DNA of 64,000 nucleotides from Nemania diffusa. Lineage: Eukaryota > Ascomycota > Sordariomycetes > Xylariales > Xylariaceae. Location of the stretch: the NCBI GenBank assembly GCA_038501195.1, contig JBBPUQ010000004.1, positions 3,734,001-3,798,000 of the forward strand, written 5' to 3'. Within the stretch, counting starts at the first letter, position 1, and every line of letters begins with the position of its first letter. Positions 57,209-64,000 of the stretch are shown here, piece after piece. A model generated the notes under the pieces. It made no database searches. It was not told the DNA's origin and was given only the letters and a program-made list of their open reading frames with translations. The translations under genes were made by a program, and so were the position numbers.

Positions 57209-60200
57209 ATGGAGAGCTCTTCGACACCGCTCGCGGATTATTTTTGGATCGCGGGAATCGAGTCCATCTCTTACAATGACTTCCCCGTCCCCGCGGCTCC
57301 CAATCAAGTGAATACCACTATTACTGAAGATGGGGAACCCGACGAGGAACCTGATTCTCAGGCGCCGCCGCTTGGCCACAAGCGTTCTGCTCGCCACTCT
57401 CGCCAAAACTCAAATAACAGAATATCTAGAGCCTCTATCTCAAACTCGATCTATACTTTAGAAGAACTCGACGGTAACACTAGAAGCAACAGGAGCAGTG
57501 CTACTATTAGACCTAACCCACCTCCTGGAGGACCTGACCGACCGGATGGAATGCTGATGGACTTCGATTTCGATAAAGCCCTCGTCAAATTTGCTGCTGA
57601 GCGAGAAAACTTTTTGGAAGACCTTAGTTTCTCCGCAGGTGCAAAAACGCAGACTAGGCCACCAATGGTAAACCCACGAGCGGAGCGGATCAAAGCGGAC
57701 GAGGCGGCCAGTGGTAGATTGAGTCCCCTAAAAGGAATCGGAGGCAGTATTAGAGGGAGCATACGACGAAAGATCAGCTTTAGGGATATGAACAGCTCGA
57801 GGAAGCAGCCAACTACCCCCAGACCTGGTATGGACCCATTTAAGGATCACGGAGCAGGGCTCTCTGCGGAACTCTTCAATCACGACTGCAAGAAACACCC
57901 TGAGTTCTGTACTAACATCTGCAAATTAGCTTCAGTTCGGACGGCGAAACGACTCAGTAACTATAACGCGGTTATTCCTCCCCCTCAGCCTCTTAACCTC
58001 GATCCCGATATGCATCCCCTCAAACGGCGCTTCGAACCCGAATTACTCGATAGGTATCCACCTCGCGACACCAAGGAAGATCCAGGAAGGAGAGGGAGAT
58101 TTCCAGATTATGTGCCGATGTTTGCGTTTCCGAATGACATCCAGATAGTGTCATCCGATGACCGGCCAAGGTCGACATGGCATGGGTTTACGATGACATC
58201 GGACGACAATTCTAAGATATACGGCGTAACCGTCATTGTGTGGATGGCGCTCACAACGGATGTCGCAGAGGAGATCGAGAAACGATGTGAACAGTGGAGA
58301 CAGAGCCATATGAGTGAGGAAGAACGGGAGCTTGCTGGCAGCCTAGGGGCAAGACTGGCTGCTGAACGGGCACATTTATCGCAACTTCTCGCCAAATTAC
58401 CAACTGTACCCTCTGGATCATCAGCTCGCGAGGTACTTGATGAACAAATCAGTGCTGTGGAAGAGAAGATCAGCCTGATGGCGGAGATGCTTCGGCCCCT
58501 TAGGCATGGGGCCGCGTCAAAGATCGATGGGCTAACCGCGGGGGAAAGTGGGCTTTGGACCCCTCGCGCGTTTGGCATTCTTGGACGCGATGGGACCAGA
58601 GTAGGGTTTTGGAAAGACTGGCTCCGAGCTGTTGTCGTTCCCATGACTGATGGCAGTATCCTACGGGTTCCCGCGAGCTCTCCAAGAGTAGGGCGATGGC
58701 AGCCATTAGAACGCTACGTGGTCAACTTATGTACCGAAGCGTTTAGCCCTCTCAGCTCCAAAACTCAGGTCGAGATTGGCGTGCGAGAGCTCCGGCTCTA
58801 CGCTCGGGCTGAAGCAGCTAATGAGGTCCCTGGCTCTCGTAATACAGATCTGTACGCGCTCTTCAGGTCTTTGTCCCTCGAAAACATTGTTACTCTTTTC
58901 GAGTACGCGATGTCTGAGTCCCGAATAATCCTCCTCTCTTCCCACACGTCTATGCTCCATCTAGCATCGCATGCTTTAGCGAGTCTTCTGTACCCCCTCA
59001 CATGGGCTAGTATTTTCATCCCAATATTGCCTGCTCGGTTATTGTCAGCTCTGGACGCCCCTTGCCCATATATCGTAGGCATTGAGCGACGTTACGAAGG
59101 CATAGAACTTCCAGAAGATGACTATGTTCTTGTTGATCTCGATAAAGACACTATCGATTCGACCTCTCAACCAGCTCGTCTTCCCAAGCAAATTCGACGT
59201 AAACTTGTCTCGTTACTACAGCTTGCGGCGCCGCATGCTATTCGGTATGGTGTCACTTCCGGTCCGCCACCATACGCCATTGAATCCTTCCCTTATGACG
59301 CTTTCTCGGCTGAAAATGGCTCATTGTTCCACGAGAGAGCGCAACCAAGTACTTTTGCGAAATGGGTTGCTCAGAGCTCATCGTCTTTCGGTGAGCCTGA
59401 GCCAAAAGATGCGTTAAAGGTGCCTGTTTTCAATGCTTTTGCCAGCGCAAAGCCTGGGGCTGCCGATCGCCCAACTACTAGCAAGTCGACCAGTCCCCCA
59501 TCTTCTGTCTCTCCCGTCTCGGTCAACTTTCCGCCCATGCCTTCAACGCCGATATCAAAAAGCGATTCTGGCTTTGCTCTCTCGGCAACACTACGTGAGA
59601 AGAGGTCTGGTCATTTCGACGAGAAGGGCCGCCGTAGTTCCTCGTTTGGACAAGCTCCATATCATCGTCCTCATGGCCCTTTTCTAAATGGACACCAGGC
59701 CAATTTATCAATATCTGCCATCTCTATCGATTCTCAATCGTCTTACGGAGGATTTGGTGGCTACGCTCCGTCAACTTATGCACAATCCACTCTCGCTGCA
59801 TCTACAGTGATGCCAAACATGCTTATACAGCCAGTGCATAACACCGAAACCACGGTATGGGTTGAGGGGCATTGCTTCAATTTGAGTGGAAATGACGTTG
59901 GCGCTACCTGTACCATATGTGACGAACGCTCTGAAGGGGACGGGTGCTACAAATGCACAGGATGCGGCGCCACTTCACACGGCCGCTGTCTTGGCTGCGT
60001 GAGCTTAGTGTGTCCGGCCGCTTTTAATACTGACAAGATACGAGCGGCTTTCGCTCGTTGTCATGCAAGCCTACTCTACACGTACCGAAAACATCTGGGT
60101 CGACCATCTAAAGAACAAAAGACTCATGGTCAACTGTACGCTTTCGATATGAATGGATTCATTAAGAGCTTGCCCTACGACCAGCAAGAGTATGCGGGGA

Positions 60201-60728
60201 TGATGAAAGATACTCAAGGTATGAGATTAGCCATTGCTCTTTATCATTCTCAGTACTAACAAGCCTTTAGCTTTCAATGAATTCATTCATTTGCGAGAGA
60301 CACAGCCTACAACAAACCCAGAAATTCGTCTATTTGACGAGATCATCTTAGCTAAGAAGGCGCGTGGGAAACCTGGTCTCACCTCTGGGCTGTCTCGCCT
60401 TTCTACGATCCGCGCATCTCATGGCGTTTCGAGAAATTTACCTGCCAAGTCTTCAAAGTTACCATCTTACCTTACCGACACCTCGGATCACCTTTGGCGC
60501 ACAGCTTCTGTGCCCATGCCAAATGCCAAATTTCCAGGTGAATACCGTGCTGTGATCACAAGAATCCCAGCCAGGCTAGATCCTACCTTGATGAAGGAAC
60601 CACGTGCCATACAAGGGGTCCCGCGCCCTGAACAGCGGAAGAAAGGGGTATTGAGAAAGCAAGTCCCCAGTATGATGGGGATACCAACGCTTTCTTTCCC
60701 CGTTTCTGCTCAAGAATCGTCACATTGA
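57209..60728 (+). CDS. DENN-domain protein with C1-type zinc finger (Rab GEF-like)
   Basis: Two exons: 57209-60218 and 60271-60728, encoding 1155 residues. The 52-bp intron has a perfect TACTAAC branch site. The start MESSSTPLADYFWIAGIESI fits the uDENN lead-in. Residues 30-290 are low-complexity Ser/Arg/Pro. The uDENN core lies near 297-345 (PDYVPMFAFPNDIQIVSSDD), a coiled stretch near 360-430, cDENN near 547-625 (LENIVTLFEYAMSESRIILL, LYPLTWASIFIPILPARLL, CPYIVGI), and a C1-like zinc finger near 884-935 (HCFN, CTICDE, CYKCTGCG, HGRCLGC). The dDENN follows, FNEFIHLRETQP with EIRLFDEIILAKKARG, split by the intron. DENN proteins are GDP-GTP exchange factors for Rab GTPases; the C1 finger suggests membrane lipid binding. 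The exact Rab is unknown. Confidence 0.95.
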
Positions 60729-62638
60729 ACCTAAAATGGAGGAAACAATATTAGTCTAGAGCCAACCAGGGTAGTATAGGGGGTACTACGATGTACGAGA
60801 ACAGCGTCGGCTGTGTATTATTTAATCGAGCTTAAAGGGTTGCTTGGAGAAAAACTACACGGCAGCCGATGGACTAGCTGATTTTACCTCGTCCTGGCAT
60901 GGCAGTTGATGTTCTATAAGTGTTGAAATCGTCCGTCGCTATCTCACAATATCACGACACTGAATCTGTTGCACAGACAAGGGAAAAGTTAAAGCCGAAG
61001 GTTTTATCTCCCACTAAGCCGTGTCGTGATAGAGCGCGGGCTTGATAGGGTGACTCAAGATAGTGCCTTTTAGAAGAGGAATTTTCCCACCTCTTCTTGA
61101 GAGAGCGAGAGAGAGAGACAAAAAGACAGACGAGGTTAGGTAGTTTGAATATGTAGAAGAACAAAATGTGTAGTAGATCTTGGCATGGCATGGCACGGCA
61201 CGGCACGGCGCGATAAAAGGTACAGCATGGTACGACGAGGCATTTGCATGGCATGGCATTACCGGCATAGTTAGCATGGTCTCTGCGCAGCATACGGGCG
61301 CATCTGTCGGGGAAATTTTGACCTAATTTTGATACTACCTTGCCTCTCTTTTCAGTAGATGAATCGTGAGAGAAGGGAACTTTCCCATTTGATTCGAGAA
61401 CATAGACCTAGGTAAGGTGAGTAGGGGTAGGTGAGCGAGGGGTAGTCCTCACTTAGTATCTCACGTCGTTACGTCTACGGTCTACGAGGTAACGCTTGAT
61501 TTAAATGCTAGATAGAGATACTAGACATAGAGCGCCGCACGAAACGGGATCAGAGAGCACGACATCATCCAGACCGCGACATGCACCGGGGGCAGAGTCT
61601 TCAAGTGAGCGCTGGTTTGAACGAAAGCAGGATAATATGTATACTTGTGTGTATGTACGTAAGTTTCCACCCTATATATCCCGAAGCCAGAGTCAACTCC
61701 AACGTTCTTATCGTCAGTTGTATGGTAATATGAAGGCAACCATTTAGATGGATAAGGAATATTCTGTCTACGGTCTAGGCAATTCGTTCCTAGAAAGAAT
61801 ATACCTGCTTAGTTACAAGGTCCACCTTCTATCTAATAGTCACTTGGCGCGCGTAGCAGGATAGGCTAGGAGACGGATATATAGGGGCAAGCCACGGCGT
61901 CTTCCACATCATTTTCAGGGCTGGTAGAATAGAAGGGGAGGCGGTATTCACGCTACCGGGACTACGCTGCTGGATTCCACCCTGGCCCTACCCTGCACTC
62001 GCTTTCGTTTCGGGTGTCCTTTTCTCTGTTAGTAACTACGCGTCTGTTTGTTATTATCACGGGCGAGAATATCCATCGATTATGGAATACTTCAGGGGCG
62101 CTGATCTGATCTAATCTGATCTGATATACATGATTGCGTCTTCTATAAGTGCCGCTAGAGCCAAACTAGCTCGCGAGTATCCTCTTCTCTCCAACCTTGC
62201 GGTACTCCAACAAGTAGCATAAGCAATGTTCCGTAATGCAGCGTTAGGTAGCATCACATAGTGGGTTTTGAGATGTTGGATCGGAAAAGCCGTGTTGGGT
62301 GTGGGCGTATTCTAGTGTCCTAATCTCGCCCTTCCTCCCCAGCTCCTCGCACAATAAATGGACGGGCCATTGCCCGTCAGGCGGTGATCCAACAAAATAC
62401 AATGTGCCGCTGCGAGGACGGGTATGAGGCCTGGCCCCCTTGACAGCCGACACGGGTTAATTAAACTCCTCCCGGAATTTTGCTCAAACTTGCCGCCTCG
62501 CATGATGCAGACGCAAGAGAAGGCACAGCTTGACCTATCCATGCTTCTCTTGGGGTCTTCCTGCATGAGTGGCGGGACCCCTGTCCTGGTTATAACGGCA
62601 GGACCAGCGTCTCCGTTTGGGAGGGGAATCCCAACACT
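60729..62638. other. Intergenic between convergent DENN and YPI1 genes
   Basis: No supported gene. It contains GA-rich (61085-61120), pentamer (61181-61210) and GATCT (62099-62125) simple repeats. Confidence 0.55.
61181..61210. repeat. YGGCA pentamer tandem repeat
   Basis: Six copies of a five-base unit: three TGGCA, then three CGGCA/CGGCG. A further GCATGGCATGGCAT lies at about 61246-61259. It is simple repeat DNA in the DENN/YPI1 interval. Confidence 0.85.
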
Positions 62639-63372
62639 CTACGCACTGATCCTGGAACCCGGACCCGAGCTCGGGCCTGGGCCTGGGCCTGGGTTGGACG
62701 GGCCTCCGCCCCCACCGTCGCCACGCGGCTTCGGGCGCGGCTGCTTCTCGTATGCATTGGGACTCGGCCGACGCGTAGGTTTCCGCCTGCCGTCCCGCGC
62801 GCCGCCTCCCTGCTGTGCCGAGCCCTCCTTCTCCTCCCGTCCGTGCGCGCAATTGGGTCCGTGGCGGTGCTGCTGGTCTCTGGCCCTGCGCTGCGCAAGC
62901 GCCCTCTCGCGCGCATCGTACGCGGCATTGTCGTCCGTGTTGGAATCCGCGTCGGAGTCGGACGACGACGAAGACGAATCAGACGATGATTCGTCCGAGG
63001 ACTCGCCTACGGCCTTGGGCGCGTGGTATATGCAGCAGACTAGGATTGGGGGGGGTGATCTTAGCAAGCGCGGTTTACAGAAATAGGGATAGGGAGACGG
63101 GGGGCGGGGGCGGGGAAGCTGAATAATACGATCGACGCACCTTTGGAGCTCTTGCGTCCGAGCCCCTCGTTGTCGACGACGTTCTCGGCCCACTGGACGT
63201 GTTGCGTGGAGGCGGCGTGGGCGCCCCTCAGACGCAGGATGGCGGGCGCGGGTGTTGTGGCGGCTGTCTGCGTCGCGGATCCCGAAGACGGGGGCGCGGC
63301 GTGTGTTTGTACCTCGGTGTGCGAGCCGGGGCCTGGCGCTCCCTGGCGCTGGGGCCGTGGATTCCCCGACAT
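62639..63372 (-). CDS. YPI1: Type 1 protein phosphatase regulator YPI1 (inhibitor-3 family)
   Basis: Two exons: 63372-63141 and 63039-62639, with a 101-bp intron (GTGCGT donor, GCTAAG branch, CCTAG acceptor), encoding 210 residues. Conserved core: PAILRLRG, then HVQWAENVVDNEGLGRKSSK and VCCIYHAP, joined exactly across the intron. HVQW (58-61) is the PP1-docking RVxF-type motif, and the adjacent Cys-rich CCIYHAP is diagnostic of YPI1/PPP1R11. It is followed by a Ser/Asp/Glu acidic run, a His/Cys stretch (HRHGPNCAHG), RRPSPNAYEKQP (conserved in fungi) and a Gly/Pro-rich tail. The protein binds and regulates nuclear PP1 (Glc7) and its partner Sds22. The 5' flank holds GT/GC and GA microsatellites. 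Confidence 0.93.
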
Positions 63373-63880
63373 ATCGTAGTAGTTCCTCGCTGGTGCGCGC
63401 GCGCGTGTGTGCGTGTGTGCGTGCGCAATGTGCGTATAATGCGTATCCGTATAGGTGTGGTGGGTGTACGTGTGGGCTTGGTTCGCACTCGATTCTGGAG
63501 AGATAGAGAGAGAGGGGGAGAGAGAGGGAAAGAGAGAAAGTTGCAACTTTGTTTCAATGGCACTCGGGGAACCCAAAATGCTAATGTCAAGTCCAACCCT
63601 GGTAATTCGGAAGTTGCCTGGTGGATGGTTTGCGTATCGGCGTCCCTCTCGTGATATATCCTCAAACACCGTTGCGTGATATGATGTATGATGTAACTCG
63701 AGACGGCCGGCGTGGGACAGGTTACGGGCAGAGAGACAGGTCGCTGCTGTTGCTTGTTTGTGTTATTATTGTTCACTTTTACCGCCTCTTGGATCTTAGA
63801 TCAGCATAGGATGCTCTGCAACCATCCAACATCTCTCCATGTTCTTCTAGGTAGCGTGTTCTGGTAAACAGCGGTATGCG

Positions 63881-63914
63881 CAGTAGTAGTAGCAGTAGCA
63901 GTAGCAGTAGCAGT
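63881..63914. repeat. AGTAGC/AGT microsatellite
   Basis: A trinucleotide AGT run passes into a hexamer AGTAGC repeat of about four copies. Confidence 0.9.
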
Positions 63915-63962
63915 GAAGCACGGCGACGCCGAAGTTAACCGTATTGGCCGTGCTGCGACAAA

Positions 63963-64000
63963 CGAGCAATGAGCAACGAGCAACGAGCAATGGGCAACGA
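63963..64000. repeat. CGAGCAA heptamer tandem repeat, truncated by window end
   Basis: Five copies of a seven-base unit (CGAGCAA with C/T and A/G variants), plus three bases of a sixth, run to the last base of the window. The array may continue beyond it. Confidence 0.85.

Larger units (their letters stand above)
63373..64000. other. YPI1 upstream region with microsatellites
   Basis: Contains a GC/GT run (about 63399-63427) and a GA-rich run (63499-63540) just upstream of YPI1, probably in its 5' UTR or promoter, plus the two repeats listed separately. No gene was seen. Confidence 0.6.

Noticed and set aside
61014..61293. Overlapping minus-strand frames of 87 and 113 codons
   Set aside because: Their Cys/His/Ala repeats are translations of the YGGCA pentamer repeat and GA-rich DNA.

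Overview
The window reads as nuclear chromosomal DNA of a filamentous ascomycete, most likely a Sordariomycete. Supporting signs are short GT-AG introns (mostly 48-135 bp) with branch sites close to TACTAAC or CTGAC, a HET-domain gene, a fungal NACHT (NLR-type) gene, a modin (MOD-A) homologue, a GH11 xylanase, fungal arginine and branched-chain amino-acid genes, and a block of near-pure A+T of the kind left by repeat-induced point mutation (RIP). The genus cannot be fixed from sequence alone. The frequent TACCTA/TAGGTA intergenic motif would fit Xylariales-type genomes, but that is a guess.

Layout. 1-2770 is an extreme A+T block with no genes and ends abruptly at a hairpin-bearing repeat (about 2774-2876). 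2.9-17.5 kb is accessory DNA rich in decayed genes: a small secreted protein with a carbohydrate-binding-like fold (5176-5880), a broken cysteine-rich secreted protein (6670-7069), a doubtful Ser/Arg-rich ORF (8977-9495), an intact membrane-anchored pirin (9841-11052, minus), then three decayed enzyme genes in a row: a cupin (12664-13158, minus), a CmcJ/AsaB-type hydroxylase (13666-14634, minus) and an Arp1-type amidase whose only clear lesion falls on its nucleophile motif (15208-17511, plus).

18.6-32.6 kb is a self/non-self-recognition-flavoured stretch. A modin-like gene (18628-21590, plus) converges on a NACHT NLR (22144-25474, minus). These are followed by a mitochondrial cupin/JmjC-like protein, a GH11 xylanase with GGCTAA-type promoter sites, and a HET-domain gene carrying a GC-AG intron. 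33.9-34.5 kb holds another small secreted protein.

36.6-64 kb is mostly conserved housekeeping DNA: a Tag1-like vacuolar membrane protein, ornithine carbamoyltransferase with a TGAGTCA cross-pathway site 109 bp upstream, an APH-fold kinase, the acetolactate synthase regulatory subunit, a nine-exon KH RNA-binding protein with a 22-nt microexon, TRAPPC13, a DENN/C1 protein and the PP1 regulator YPI1. Between TRAPPC13 and the DENN gene lies 7.3 kb without a recognisable gene, rich in microsatellites. Exon boundaries are hand-built from frame continuity, splice motifs and family conservation. No expression data were available.
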